The translations under genes and the position numbers were made by a program. A stretch of 64,000 nucleotides of DNA from JACMLD01 sp038207265 (GTDB lineage: Bacteria; Bacteroidota; Bacteroidia; Chitinophagales; Chitinophagaceae), in NCBI GenBank assembly GCA_038207265.1, contig JBBQZZ010000012.1:1-64000 (forward strand), given 5' to 3'. The notes under the pieces were generated by a model, which saw only the letters and a list, made by a program, of their open reading frames with translations, was not told the origin of the DNA and did not search any database. Below, in pieces: positions 20,415 through 30,210 of this stretch; the stretch's first letter is position 1; the number at the start of each line of letters is the position of its first letter.

Positions 20415-21677
20415 ATGATTGATATCAAAGTTCCCACAGTTGGTGAATCCATCAGTGAAGTAACCTTGCTGAAATGGACAAAAAAAGACGGGGATTATGT
20501 TGACCGGGATGAAGTGATTGCAGAACTGGAGAGTGAGAAAGCAACTTTTGAAGTAAATGCAGAAAAAGCAGGAGTATTAAGAACCACTGCCAAAGAAGGG
20601 GATACATTAAAAATTGGTGATTTGCTGGCATCTATTGATGAAACAGCAGCCAAACCAGCAGCAGCAAAGGAAGAAACATCAAAGCCATTAAAGGCTGATA
20701 CAAAAGCTTCCGGTAATGGATCAACGAAAGTTGCAGAAAAAACAGTTGCCGCAGCAGTTCACGAAGTTCCGTCCGCACCAGCTGGTGACGGAGGAGTAAA
20801 AGCTTCACCGGTTGCATCTGCCATCATTGCTGATAAAAAAGTAAATCCTTCTACTATCACTGCTTCAGGTGTGGGTGGAAAAATTTTAAAAGAAGATGTG
20901 CTGGCCGCATTGAGTAACCCGGGTCGAACACCCGGTACAACTTTGTTCAGCCGCAACGACAATAAAGAAAAAATGAGTAACCTGCGAAAGACCATCAGTC
21001 GCAGGTTGGTTGAAGCCAAGAATACAACGGCCATGCTTACTACATTTAATGAAGTAGACATGAAGCCTATTATGGAACTCCGCACAAAGTATAAGGAAGT
21101 ATTTAATAAAAAGCATGCTGTCAACCTTGGCTTCATGAGCTTCTTTACAAAAGCTGTTTGTTTTGCATTACAGGAATGGCCTTCAGTAAATGCCTATATA
21201 GACGGGGATGAAATTATTTATCATAATTACTGCGATATTTCTATTGCTGTATCGGCACCGAGAGGATTGGTAGTGCCTGTAATCCGCAATGCGGAAAGTT
21301 TGAGTATGGCTGAAATTGAAAAGAAAGTAGTTGAACTGGCCACTAAGGCAAAAGAAAGCAAACTTACGATAGAAGAAATGACCGGGGGCACTTTCACCAT
21401 TACCAATGGCGGTGTATTTGGCTCATTAATGAGTACGCCAATTATTAATATTCCACAGAGCGCAATACTGGGTATGCATAAAATTCAGGAACGACCCATG
21501 GCAGTAAACGGCCAGGTTGTTGTCAAACCCATGATGTATGTAGCGTTAAGTTATGATCACCGGATTATAGATGGACGTGAATCTGTCAGTTTCCTGGTAA
21601 GAGTAAAAGAATTACTTGAAAACCCGGAATTGTTATTGTTTGGCAAAGACCCTGTCAAGGCCTTGCTTGAATTATAA
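20415..21677 (+). CDS. sucB: 2-oxoglutarate dehydrogenase E2 (dihydrolipoyl succinyltransferase)
   Basis: 420 residues from MIDIKVPTVGESISEV. It has one lipoyl domain (lipoyl Lys in ELESEKATFEV near residue 43), an Ala/Lys-rich linker, a peripheral subunit-binding segment (SPVASAIIADKKVNPSTI), and a catalytic core ending in YDHRIIDGRE with the active His. It carries succinyl groups from E1 to CoA in the TCA cycle. Probably co-transcribed with sucA; the E3 gene is not in this window. A strong terminator follows. Confidence 0.96.
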   Translation: MIDIKVPTVGESISEVTLLKWTKKDGDYVDRDEVIAELESEKATFEVNAEKAGVLRTTAKEGDTLKIGDLLASIDETAAKPAAAKEETSKPLKADTKASGNGSTKVAEKTVAAAVHEVPSAPAGDGGVKASPVASAIIADKKVNPSTITASGVGGKILKEDVLAALSNPGRTPGTTLFSRNDNKEKMSNLRKTISRRLVEAKNTTAMLTTFNEVDMKPIMELRTKYKEVFNKKHAVNLGFMSFFTKAVCFALQEWPSVNAYIDGDEIIYHNYCDISIAVSAPRGLVVPVIRNAESLSMAEIEKKVVELATKAKESKLTIEEMTGGTFTITNGGVFGSLMSTPIINIPQSAILGMHKIQERPMAVNGQVVVKPMMYVALSYDHRIIDGRESVSFLVRVKELLENPELLLFGKDPVKALLEL

Positions 21678-21695
21678 TTTTCAATGAATGAATGC

Positions 21696-21732
21696 AACGT
21701 GCCATGGTTTTGACTATGGCACGTTTTGTTTT
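21696..21732 (+). terminator. sucAB terminator
   Basis: Perfect 10-bp stem AACGTGCCAT/ATGGCACGTT (21696-21705 and 21716-21725), a 10-base loop, then a T-rich tail TTGTTTT. It ends the sucA-sucB transcript just before the next gene's start. Confidence 0.85.
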
Positions 21733-21746
21733 ATACCTTGCAGGAA

Positions 21747-22904
21747 ATGAAATATTTTTCCCACCTGAATACAGCTGTTGAAATGATTCGTTTGTTCAAA
21801 GGCAAACAGCCCTTTCCCCATTTTGCGAAGGAATTTTTCAGCAACAGTAAGAAGTATGGATCTAAAGACCGTAAAAGTATTGCTCATTTGTGTTATTGCT
21901 ATTTCAGGTTGGGTAATGTAATGCAAAACGATCCGGTTGCTGAAAGGATTATTGCCGGTTTGTTTTTATGTACGGAAAACAGCAATGAAGTGCTGCAGGC
22001 ATTAAAACCGCAATGGAATGAACTGGTAAAATTATCCATCAAAGAAAAATGCCCGTTGATTGGAATTGCATATGAAGCGTTGAATATGTTTCCCTTGCTG
22101 GCGGAATTAAGTGCAGGCATCGATATAAATGCGTTCAATCAATCTCACCTGGAACAACCTGATTTGTTTATCCGTATCAGACCGGGCCAGCATGAAAGGG
22201 TAATTGATAAATTGGATAAAACGGGTATTCATTATTCATTGCTGCTGAAAGATTGCATTGCATTGCCTAATAATACTAAAATTGATACAGTGCTCGATAT
22301 CAATAAAGAAGCTGTAATACAAGATTACAGCTCTCAACGCGTGGGGACTTTGTTATCCATTTTAAGCAACCAAAATAAATTGCCTTTGAAAACCTGGGAT
22401 TGTTGTGCAGCAAGTGGCGGTAAATCCATCATGGTAAAAGACATATTGAATGAAATTGATTTGACCGTTTCAGATATACGGGAATCTATTCTCATCAATC
22501 TTAAAAAGCGCTTTGCCGTAGCCGGTATCCATCACTATCAATCATTTGTTGCAGATCTCACAAAGACATCGCCCTTAAAAAATTATGAACTGATTATTGC
22601 TGATATACCGTGTACCGGCAGTGGCACCTGGGGCAGAACACCTGAACGGATAAGTTTTTTTAAAGAAAATATTTTAGATGAATATTGTGCAATGCAAAAG
22701 AAAATACTGCACAACATTGTTCCCTGCCTGCAAAAAGGTGGATACCTGCTCTACATAACTTGTTCTGTATTTAAAAAGGAAAATGAAGACGTAATAGAAT
22801 TGTTGACAAACGAGTATTCGATGGAATTGAAGCGGATGGAATTATTAAACGGATACCAGTTGAAAGCAGACACCATGTTTGCAGCATTGCTCGTTAAAAA
22901 TTAG
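21747..22904 (+). CDS. RsmB/NOP-family RNA m5C methyltransferase
   Basis: 385 residues, starting at the first ATG (MKYFSHLN); the preceding in-frame TTG lies inside the sucAB terminator. The N-terminal NusB-like region is followed by a Rossmann SAM domain with WDCCAASGGKS (SAM motif), IADIPCTGSGTWGRTPE (motif IV with the Pro-Cys catalytic pair) and YITCSVFKKEN (motif VI with the nucleophile Cys). It methylates cytosine-5 in rRNA or tRNA; which position is not readable from sequence. Convergent with the subtilase gene, 22 bases apart. Confidence 0.88.
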   Translation: MKYFSHLNTAVEMIRLFKGKQPFPHFAKEFFSNSKKYGSKDRKSIAHLCYCYFRLGNVMQNDPVAERIIAGLFLCTENSNEVLQALKPQWNELVKLSIKEKCPLIGIAYEALNMFPLLAELSAGIDINAFNQSHLEQPDLFIRIRPGQHERVIDKLDKTGIHYSLLLKDCIALPNNTKIDTVLDINKEAVIQDYSSQRVGTLLSILSNQNKLPLKTWDCCAASGGKSIMVKDILNEIDLTVSDIRESILINLKKRFAVAGIHHYQSFVADLTKTSPLKNYELIIADIPCTGSGTWGRTPERISFFKENILDEYCAMQKKILHNIVPCLQKGGYLLYITCSVFKKENEDVIELLTNEYSMELKRMELLNGYQLKADTMFAALLVKN

Positions 22905-22926
22905 ATATGATTCCCAAAAATGACTT

Positions 22927-24645
22927 TTATTGTTTCACTACTCTGAGTGTGGTTTTGTTTTTACCATCATTGTATTGTATAGTGTAAACACCGCGGCTCA
23001 AGGATTTTAACCGGTCAAATGAAACCGTGACGATATTATCCTGAGAAACGGCAACATTTTTTTGATCGATTGTTTTGCCATTCATATCCAATAAACGCAA
23101 AACGCAATTGCCGGTGACGGGTGCTTTCAGCAATATGGTTAAGTTATCACTGAACGGAACCGGAAATGCTTTTATCCAGTTATTGCCCAACTCCTGTTTG
23201 TAATTCCTGATTATTTTTTCCTGCTCCAGCAGCTGATAGGCAACCCGCATATTCGGAATACCAAAACCAAATCGATTGTCGGGGTTATTATACTTGTTAC
23301 TGCTTTTTTTAACCGCATCAACAATTTCCGTGTTTTTAAATTCAGGAAAAGCCTGCCATAAGCATGCAATTAATCCACATAAATTAGGATTTGACAATGA
23401 TGTACCATTTAAAGCGGCAGTTGTTCCACCCGTTGTATTACCCACTATTGCAGGTGCACCCACAGAGGCAACATCTGGTTTTAATTTTCCAGCGCCATTG
23501 GGTCCCCAACTGCTGAAAGTTCCGATATTTCCATTTGCGTCTGTTGCGCCAATTGATAAAACCGCTTCGGCATCAGCGGGACAAATAACATATTTTGCAT
23601 CGCTTGCACTGTTGCCAGAATTGCCAGCGCTATTGGTAACCAATATTCCTTTCTGCACAGCCAATGTAGCAGCTTTGCTAATGATTGCCGTCTTGCCATC
23701 GCGTTGCGCATAACTATGCGTAAAAGAAGGATCATCAAAGTCGCTATAACCGAGAGAAGAAGTGATCATATCGGTTCCTGCACTGTCTGCAAATTCAGCG
23801 CCCGCCAGCCAATTTTGTTCTTCAATCGGGTATTCTGTGGCTGCATTTTCAGTCCTCAATAACCAATATTTTGCTTTTGGCGCTGTTCCTACAATGGTGC
23901 CTGGTTTATTCGCAGCCATGGTTGACAGACACCATGCACCATGCGGATGATCTTCTGCAACAGATTGTTGATTGTCTACAAAATCCCAGGTACCCAATAC
24001 CTGGTTTTGATTACGTATGCTGTCAAAAAGGGGGTTGATATCATAATTCAGAAATCCGGCGTCAAGCACAGTTATGGTAATACCCTCACCATGAAAACCT
24101 AGGTTGTGTAAATATTCTCCCTCATGTATATGAACCTGTGCCAGGTTGTTTCCGTAGTTATAATAATCCTGTACTCCGCTTATTCCTGCAATTCCATTGA
24201 CAACATTAGGCGGCGTAGTAATGGTTACCGGGTCATATCCATCAAATTTCTTTGAAACAGGCGGTGCAGCCGGGTTTATTTTCACTGACACCGGGAAATT
24301 TACATTTACAAATGAGAAAGTATTAATTTTTGCCAATGCTGCAGGATCAGTGGTCTCAATGCATACCTGGTTCAACCATTTTGATTTATTCAGTATGATT
24401 ACATTGGGAACGGATTGAATGCTGTCTATATAAGCAGGTGAAATAGGTAGATCGGTTGAATCAATTGTTATATTGAAACGTGTTCTTCTTGTGATGGCTT
24501 TAGAAGACAGGTAAGCAGCCGGACTGCTGATACTGTAAGGGTTGTTTTTTTTATCTTTAAACTGTACTACATAACGGCTGTACTGAGCATGCGCTGATGC
24601 AGCAGCCATCATCATGAATCCCATAAAAAAATAAAAAAATTTCAT
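22927..24645 (-). CDS. S8 subtilisin-like peptidase with T9SS sorting tail
   Basis: 572 residues, starting at MKFFYFFMGF. A signal peptide (ASAHA, about residue 20) precedes an I9-like propeptide region (YVVQFKDKKNNPYS). The catalytic triad is D195 (TVLDAGF), H235 (HPHGAW) and S416 (NGTSLSNP). The last 85 residues are a type A type IX secretion sorting domain: AFPVPFSDNLTI, VLRLLDMNGK, SRGVYTIQYNDGK. It is therefore exported across the outer membrane and attached or released. The lipoprotein gene 52 bases upstream probably shares the transcript. Confidence 0.93.
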   Translation of the reverse strand: MKFFYFFMGFMMMAAASAHAQYSRYVVQFKDKKNNPYSISSPAAYLSSKAITRRTRFNITIDSTDLPISPAYIDSIQSVPNVIILNKSKWLNQVCIETTDPAALAKINTFSFVNVNFPVSVKINPAAPPVSKKFDGYDPVTITTPPNVVNGIAGISGVQDYYNYGNNLAQVHIHEGEYLHNLGFHGEGITITVLDAGFLNYDINPLFDSIRNQNQVLGTWDFVDNQQSVAEDHPHGAWCLSTMAANKPGTIVGTAPKAKYWLLRTENAATEYPIEEQNWLAGAEFADSAGTDMITSSLGYSDFDDPSFTHSYAQRDGKTAIISKAATLAVQKGILVTNSAGNSGNSASDAKYVICPADAEAVLSIGATDANGNIGTFSSWGPNGAGKLKPDVASVGAPAIVGNTTGGTTAALNGTSLSNPNLCGLIACLWQAFPEFKNTEIVDAVKKSSNKYNNPDNRFGFGIPNMRVAYQLLEQEKIIRNYKQELGNNWIKAFPVPFSDNLTILLKAPVTGNCVLRLLDMNGKTIDQKNVAVSQDNIVTVSFDRLKSLSRGVYTIQYNDGKNKTTLRVVKQ

Positions 24646-24697
24646 CGGATTATTATTTATTATTAACACTAAGCCGTATTCTTTTGTTTCAGAAAAA

Positions 24698-25459
24698 TCA
24701 ATTGTGATCTATCATTCTTAAAGTAATACCATAACCATCGTAGTAACCGGTTGGATAAGTACTGGTACGGGGCTGAAATACCCAATGCACAAAATTCTTA
24801 TAGATCAACCCAACTCCTTTTGCATACACTTCCTGTGAAAAGTTACGCTCACTATAGGCATCCACGTTATCCGGCGTGCCCAGGATCTCATCGCGCTGGT
24901 TAACAGTCACTGTATTTTCTACTGATGTTGAGAAAGCAGGGTATGGTTGGTCAACATTAGCATAAGTATAATCCCAGTTTTCCAGGTAATAATAATTAGG
25001 ATCGGTATTTGGATTGCCCGGTGATTGAGTATTAATATATGAATTACCCTTCCAGGTATAGCCTTCAGAAAACGGAGATTTCAACTTGATAAAACGAAGA
25101 TTGTTTTCAACTACTTCAAGGGTATTGGCAGAAGCGGTAACAAGGTAAGTAATATCGGGTTTCCATGTGCCGCTGGCGGTAGTATCGTTCAGGTAGCGGA
25201 TAATTCTCCAGCTGGGTCTGCCACTATTATCAGTAATGGCAGCATCCACCACATCTTTTGCCTGGTATTTTACCGTGGTATCTTTCTGACCAAAATTCAC
25301 ATAGTAAAGTGAATCGAGCCGGTAAGTAATAAATTTCCCAACAGCAAAGTTGGTATATACTGTGGGCTGGTCGTTTGTATAGCTATCTTTTTTGGAGCAG
25401 CGCGCCAACAGCAAACCGGCAATAAGAAACAGGGTAATAAAGTAAAAATTGTTTTTCAT
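24698..25459 (-). CDS. lipoprotein of unknown function
   Basis: 253 residues with a lipoprotein signal (lipobox LARC, Cys20) followed by a Ser/Asp/Thr-rich linker. The body is beta-rich with many Tyr and Trp residues (for example GYTWKGNSYIN) and no motif I can name. It ends just upstream of the subtilase gene on the same strand, so the two may be expressed together. It could be a surface lipoprotein or partner of the peptidase, but this is only positional inference. Confidence 0.72.
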   Translation of the reverse strand: MKNNFYFITLFLIAGLLLARCSKKDSYTNDQPTVYTNFAVGKFITYRLDSLYYVNFGQKDTTVKYQAKDVVDAAITDNSGRPSWRIIRYLNDTTASGTWKPDITYLVTASANTLEVVENNLRFIKLKSPFSEGYTWKGNSYINTQSPGNPNTDPNYYYLENWDYTYANVDQPYPAFSTSVENTVTVNQRDEILGTPDNVDAYSERNFSQEVYAKGVGLIYKNFVHWVFQPRTSTYPTGYYDGYGITLRMIDHN

Positions 25460-25529
25460 AAATGCCTGTTAGTTTAAACCGGAACCATCATCAGACAACG
25501 GCTACATTGTTTGTGTTGCATTAAAAATA

Positions 25530-25557
25530 AACCGGGAAGCGATCTTTCTTCCCGGTT
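25530..25557 (-). terminator. mnmA terminator
   Basis: Perfect 10-bp stem AACCGGGAAG/CTTCCCGGTT (25530-25539 and 25548-25557) with an 8-base loop. On the minus strand it is followed by TATTTTTAAT, placing it 113 bases after mnmA and before the lipoprotein gene. Confidence 0.8.
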
Positions 25558-25670
25558 TTCAAACGATGAAATACCCTGTTTATTGCGTTTAAATGCTTAT
25601 TCCTGAACCGATAATGAAATAAATAAAATTTGGTAAAATGTAATAGGTTCTATTTAGAAAATCAATAATC

Positions 25671-26774
25671 TTAAAGGTAGTTATTGCGCATAATGATTCC
25701 ACCCCCAATTACATCGTCTCCTTCGTAAAAAACGGCACTTTGCCCGGGCGCCACTCCTTTCGCATCTTCATAAAATTTAACCTGCACACCCTGCTGGTGA
25801 TTGTAGAGATTGGATAAAGTACCATGGTCTTTGTAACGAATTTTAGTGGTTGCTTCCATCCCGTCAGATATACCATCGTATTTGATCCAATTCAGTTTTG
25901 TTACCAGCATTTCATTTTTATTCAAATCATCTTCATCTCCCAATACCACGGTATTATTATCTGGATTAATGCCGGTAACATACACTGGTTTACCAAATGT
26001 AATATCCAGCCCTTTGCGCTGACCAATGGTATAGAACGGATAGCCCTTGTGTTTGCCAAGGATTTTTCCTGATTTGTCAATAAAATTTCCACATGCAACT
26101 CTTTCTTCAAGGCCTTCAACTTTCTTTTTTAAAAAATCACGATAGTTGTTATCCGGCACAAAACATATTTCATAGCTTTCACTTTTTTTTGCGAGCTCCG
26201 GATAACCATAGTCCATGGCCATCTGGCGAATTTCAGTTTTTTTGTACGGTGCCAGAGGAAGCAAGGTTCTGCTCAGAAGATCCTGTTGTAATCCCCAAAG
26301 TACATAACTCTGATCTTTTGTAGCATCGACAGCCTTGCTCACATAATACCTGCCATTGTGATGTTGATTTATTTTGGCATAATGCCCGGTAGCAATAAAA
26401 TCGCAACCCATGGCATCGGCTCTTTTTAATAAGGCCCGCCATTTAATATGGGTATTACACATTACGCATGGATTGGGTGTGCGGCCTGCAATATACTCAT
26501 CAACAAAATTCTCAATAACAAAATCACCGAACTCTTCACGGATATCCAGCACAAAATGCGGGAACCCGTGTTGCACCGCGGCCATACGAGCATCATTGAA
26601 ACTGTCGAGGTTGCAGCAACCGGTTTCTTTTTTGCTGCTGCCACTGGTTGCATAGTCCCATGTTTTCATGGTAATGCCAATCACTTCATATCCTTCATCG
26701 TGCAGCATCAATGCAGTGATAGTACTGTCTATTCCACCACTCATTGCCACCAGCACCTTTCCTTTGCGGCTCAT
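25671..26774 (-). CDS. mnmA: tRNA-specific 2-thiouridylase
   Basis: 367 residues from MSRKGKVLVAMSGG. The PP-loop SGGIDS (residues 12-17) activates U34 with ATP. The catalytic cysteine is C103 (NPCVMC) and the persulfide partner C204 (YEICFVPD), close to the E. coli pair C102/C199. It makes 2-thiouridine at the wobble position of tRNA-Lys, -Glu and -Gln. The start is supported by a perfect -7 box 22 bases upstream; the longer in-frame start would lie too close to that box. Confidence 0.96.
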   Translation of the reverse strand: MSRKGKVLVAMSGGIDSTITALMLHDEGYEVIGITMKTWDYATSGSSKKETGCCNLDSFNDARMAAVQHGFPHFVLDIREEFGDFVIENFVDEYIAGRTPNPCVMCNTHIKWRALLKRADAMGCDFIATGHYAKINQHHNGRYYVSKAVDATKDQSYVLWGLQQDLLSRTLLPLAPYKKTEIRQMAMDYGYPELAKKSESYEICFVPDNNYRDFLKKKVEGLEERVACGNFIDKSGKILGKHKGYPFYTIGQRKGLDITFGKPVYVTGINPDNNTVVLGDEDDLNKNEMLVTKLNWIKYDGISDGMEATTKIRYKDHGTLSNLYNHQQGVQVKFYEDAKGVAPGQSAVFYEGDDVIGGGIIMRNNYL

Positions 26775-26795
26775 ACTTAAAATTTTTTCGAACAG

Positions 26796-26803
26796 CAAAT
26801 ATA
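26796..26803 (-). promoter_or_regulatory. mnmA -7 box
   Basis: TATATTTG on the minus strand, an exact TAnnTTTG match, 21 bases before the mnmA ATG. It implies a very short leader and argues against the upstream in-frame start. Confidence 0.5.
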
Positions 26804-26826
26804 CGTTGAAATGGAATCAGCCATCA

Positions 26827-26901
26827 GGAATTGGGTGAAGTCCAAAATGGATCAACCTTTTGGCATATGGGCCCTATTTCCAATTACAAATTCCCAATTC
26901 C
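26827..26901. repeat. intergenic inverted repeat
   Basis: Arms GGAATTGGG (26827-26835) and CCCAATTCC (26893-26901) lie between two divergent genes. The region is rich in variants of CCAATT/TTCC. It resembles degenerate low-complexity intergenic repeats; no function is evident. Confidence 0.35.
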
Positions 26902-26950
26902 AATCCTGTTCATACTAATTTCTTAATTTCCAACTTCCAAACAAGCTGAT

Positions 26951-29530
26951 ATGAAGAAAATTATTATTGCGATTATTTTATTTGCGTTTTGTGATCGGTC
27001 TTTTTCACAGGAGCTGAGTTACTATCTTCCCAATGACGTCACATACAATACTAATATTCCGGTTCCGGAACAAATCATTGGACATCACGTTGGAGAGTGG
27101 CATATCACACACGACCGGCTGGTGAATTATATACGGGCCATTGCTGCAGCGGCACCCGATCGTGTAAAACTGGAGACGATGGGTTTTACGTATGAAACCA
27201 GGCCACAATTGTTACTGATTTTTTCATCCAAAAAAAACCTGGATAATTTAGAACAGCTAAGATTGCAACATTTGCAATTGAGTGATCCTTCTAAATCAGC
27301 ATCGCTTAATATAGATAATATGCCCGCCATTGTTTGGATAGGACATTCCATTCATGGCAATGAATCAAGCGGTGCCAATGCTTCGCTATTGAGTGCTTAT
27401 TACCTGGCTGCGGCGCAGGGCAAACAAATTGACGAACTGCTGGAAAATGTAGTTATACTTTTTGATCCTTCATTCAACCCGGATGGTTTGCAACGCTTTT
27501 CAACCTGGGTGAATCAACACAAAAGTAAAAACCTGGTAACCGATCCAAATTCAAGAGAATTCAACGAAGTATGGCCGGGTGGACGATTCAATCATTATTG
27601 GTTCGATCTAAACCGCGATTGGTTACCGGGTGTACACATAGAAAGCCAGAACCGCATCAGAAAATTCCAGGAATGGAGACCCGATATTTTTACCGATCAT
27701 CATGAGCAGGGCAGCAATGCGAGTTTCTTTTTTCAACCCGGTGTTTCTTCAAGAGTAAATCCTTTAACACCAGACATAAATCAGCAGTTGACCGCAAAGA
27801 TTGCAGCCTTTCATGCAAAGTTCCTTGATAAAATTGGGTCACTTTATTTTACCAAAGAAAACTATGATGATTTCTACTATGGCAAAGGTTCTACTTATCC
27901 GGATGTACAGGGCTGTATCGGAATTTTATTTGAACAGGCATCCTCCAGGGGTCATGCACAGCAAACATCCAATGGCATTTTAAAATTCCCGTTCACTATT
28001 AAAAATCAATTTACCACTGCACTATCTACACTGGAAGCAGCAAAATCTTTGCGCAAAGAATTATTGACTTACCAGAGAGATTTCTTTAAAATGACTGCTC
28101 AGGAAGGAGCAGCATCTGCAAACAAGGCCTGGATAATCGGCGACTACAATGACAAAGCAAGGACCATGCATTTTGCAGAGATGTTGTTGCGGCATAAAAT
28201 AGAAGTTTATGAATTGAACAGCAACCTGTCTGTTGATGGAAATAATTTTGAAAAGGGAAGCGCATATCTTATACCTGCCAGTCAGCCGCAATACCGTTTG
28301 CTGCGGGGTATATTTGATAAAACACTAACGTATAAGGATAGCCTTTTTTATGACATCACTGCCTGGACGATGCCTTTGGCTTTCGGTTTGCCTTATGCAG
28401 AGTTAAGCGCAGCAAAATACAACAGCTCCCTGCTGGGCAATAAACTGGATAGTGCAAAAATGCCCGTGGGAGAAATGATAGGTGCTAAAACCAACTATGC
28501 CTATGTTTTTGAATGGAGCGAATTTTATGCACCACGCATGTTGTACGAACTGGCCGACAATGGTATTCTTACAAAAGTTTCTACTGCTGTATTTGAAGCG
28601 GTTGCAGGTGGCGATAAAAAAAAATTTGGTTATGGAAGTATACTGGTACCTGTTGGCCTGCAAAAAACGGATGCTGATAAATTATATACCTTACTAAAAA
28701 CAAGTGCCGAAAAAAACGGGATAAGAGTATATGCATTGTCAACGGGTATGTCAACTGCCGGTGTAGACCTGGGCAGCGCTCGTTTTGTTAATATCAGCAA
28801 GCCTTCCGTTGCTATGCTGGTGGGTACTGGCGTTAGTGCTACCGATGCAGGTGAAGTATGGTACCAGCTTGATCAGCGGTTTAACATGCCCGTTAGTCAG
28901 CTGGAAATCCCGGTTTTTAACCGGGTAGAGTTGAATAAGTATAATACACTGGTAATGGTGAGTGGAAATTATGGCGAACTCAATAAGGATAAATTAAAAG
29001 CATGGGTACAAAATGGGGGTACGTTGATCTGCCTGGAAGATGCTGTACAGTGGGTCGCGCAGAACGGTATAACAAATCTTAGTTTTAAAAAAGTGAATTC
29101 GGGGATCGATAGCAGCCTGGCATTGACGTATGCATCTAAAAACGACAGGGAAGGGGCCCAGCAAAATTACGGGGGCATTTTTCGAGCTAGCATAGACGTT
29201 ACCCACCCGCTGGGTTACGGATACAATCAACCTTTTATCGATTTATTCAAAGCAGGAAAGACGTTCCCGGAAAAAAGTAAAAATCCATATTCAAATTTCG
29301 CAACCTATGGAGACAAGCCTTTGCAGAGTGGGTATATCAGTAAAGAAAATTATACAGCTATAAAGAATTCCGCAGCCGTAGTCGTTTCAACAGTTGGCAG
29401 CGGTAGGGTTATCTCTATTGCAGACAATCCTAATTTCCGGGCATTCTGGCTGGGTGGAACAAAGTTGATGATGAATGCTATCTTTTTTGGAAGAATTATT
29501 GATGCGGGGAGCGGGAAGAGTGAGGAATAG
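26951..29530 (+). CDS. secreted M14-family zinc carboxypeptidase, large form
   Basis: 859 residues with a signal peptide (FCDRSFSQ, about residue 20). The peptidase domain occupies roughly residues 50-350: zinc motif HGNE in SIHGNESSGANAS, RNxD-type WFDLNRDW, and His in FTDHHEQGSN. The remaining 500 residues include a domain resembling a class I amidotransferase-like fold (AKAWIIGDYNDKARTMHFAEM and, later, NTLVMVSGNYGELN with a beta-alpha pattern). Much longer than the M14 enzyme earlier in the window and not close to it in sequence. Probably degrades peptides outside the cytoplasm. Single gene. Confidence 0.85.
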   Translation: MKKIIIAIILFAFCDRSFSQELSYYLPNDVTYNTNIPVPEQIIGHHVGEWHITHDRLVNYIRAIAAAAPDRVKLETMGFTYETRPQLLLIFSSKKNLDNLEQLRLQHLQLSDPSKSASLNIDNMPAIVWIGHSIHGNESSGANASLLSAYYLAAAQGKQIDELLENVVILFDPSFNPDGLQRFSTWVNQHKSKNLVTDPNSREFNEVWPGGRFNHYWFDLNRDWLPGVHIESQNRIRKFQEWRPDIFTDHHEQGSNASFFFQPGVSSRVNPLTPDINQQLTAKIAAFHAKFLDKIGSLYFTKENYDDFYYGKGSTYPDVQGCIGILFEQASSRGHAQQTSNGILKFPFTIKNQFTTALSTLEAAKSLRKELLTYQRDFFKMTAQEGAASANKAWIIGDYNDKARTMHFAEMLLRHKIEVYELNSNLSVDGNNFEKGSAYLIPASQPQYRLLRGIFDKTLTYKDSLFYDITAWTMPLAFGLPYAELSAAKYNSSLLGNKLDSAKMPVGEMIGAKTNYAYVFEWSEFYAPRMLYELADNGILTKVSTAVFEAVAGGDKKKFGYGSILVPVGLQKTDADKLYTLLKTSAEKNGIRVYALSTGMSTAGVDLGSARFVNISKPSVAMLVGTGVSATDAGEVWYQLDQRFNMPVSQLEIPVFNRVELNKYNTLVMVSGNYGELNKDKLKAWVQNGGTLICLEDAVQWVAQNGITNLSFKKVNSGIDSSLALTYASKNDREGAQQNYGGIFRASIDVTHPLGYGYNQPFIDLFKAGKTFPEKSKNPYSNFATYGDKPLQSGYISKENYTAIKNSAAVVVSTVGSGRVISIADNPNFRAFWLGGTKLMMNAIFFGRIIDAGSGKSEE

Positions 29531-29542
29531 TGAAAAATAGTG

Positions 29543-29627
29543 GATAGGTTGAATAGTTGTCTAGTGTTTACATTCGAGAGAAAGATTTGAAATGGATTTG
29601 AAAAGCTTTTTTACTTTTCAACCTATC
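29543..29627. repeat. inverted repeat between convergent genes
   Basis: Arms GATAGGTTGAA (29543-29553) and TTCAACCTATC (29617-29627) bracket 63 bases that contain the palindrome AAAAGCTTTT. It could stop transcription from either side, but there is no tight loop, so it may be a degenerate intergenic repeat instead. Confidence 0.4.
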
Positions 29628-29644
29628 AACTTTTCTACTTTCTA

Positions 29645-30193
29645 CTAATGATCCGGTTTATACCCCGCATATCCCTCTTCCGCTCTTTGTTTTGCACGGT
29701 TGATATAATAATCTTTCTCAACTGGTGCCCATGTTGCAAGCCCATCTACATATCGGTTGAACATACAAAATGCAGCGGATATTAAAACCGTGTCATGAAT
29801 TTCTTTGTCTTTGGCGCCGTGTTTTTTAGCTGCATCGATTTGTTGAGCAGTCACCTGCTTGCCTCCTTTCTGTACGCTGCCCGCAATCGAAAGCAAAGAT
29901 TTCATTTTATCAGAAAGATCAGTGCCAGCAAAATTATTTTTTACTCCGTCTATAAAAGAAGTGTCGCATTCCAGATAATGCTGTGCCAGTCCACCGTGCA
30001 CCTGCTGACAAAAAAAGCAATCATTCTCAGCGGATACATAGGCGGCTATCAATTCTCTTTCGCCGCGGCTCAATGAATTTTCACTTCTTAATAATACTTC
30101 AGCCAGTTCGTTTAATGGTTTAGCCGTTTCTGGCCGGAAAGCCATGGGGCCACGGATACCCGGAAAATCATTTTGAAGATCAATATGCGCCAT
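29645..30193 (-). CDS. AhpD-like/carboxymuconolactone decarboxylase family protein 1
   Basis: 182 residues, the last gene of a compact minus-strand operon. It carries the AhpD proton-relay and redox motif E47-x11-C59-FF-C62-x3-H66, and the family block HDTVLISAAFCMFNRYVDGLATW near residue 130. In M. tuberculosis AhpD this Glu-Cys-Cys-His set reduces peroxiredoxin AhpC; TIGR01926-type peroxidase-related proteins share it. The start MAHIDLQNDFPGIRG matches that of its three paralogues nearby. It is separated from susD by a 14-bp inverted repeat. The family is certain; the substrate is unknown. Confidence 0.87.
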   Translation of the reverse strand: MAHIDLQNDFPGIRGPMAFRPETAKPLNELAEVLLRSENSLSRGERELIAAYVSAENDCFFCQQVHGGLAQHYLECDTSFIDGVKNNFAGTDLSDKMKSLLSIAGSVQKGGKQVTAQQIDAAKKHGAKDKEIHDTVLISAAFCMFNRYVDGLATWAPVEKDYYINRAKQRAEEGYAGYKPDH

Positions 30194-30210
30194 AGTTGTG
30201 AATAATGAAT

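Noticed and set aside
12217..29530. the two M14 peptidases as a recent duplication
   Set aside because: They differ in length (576 versus 859 residues), domain make-up and sequence around the zinc motifs, so they are separate family members.
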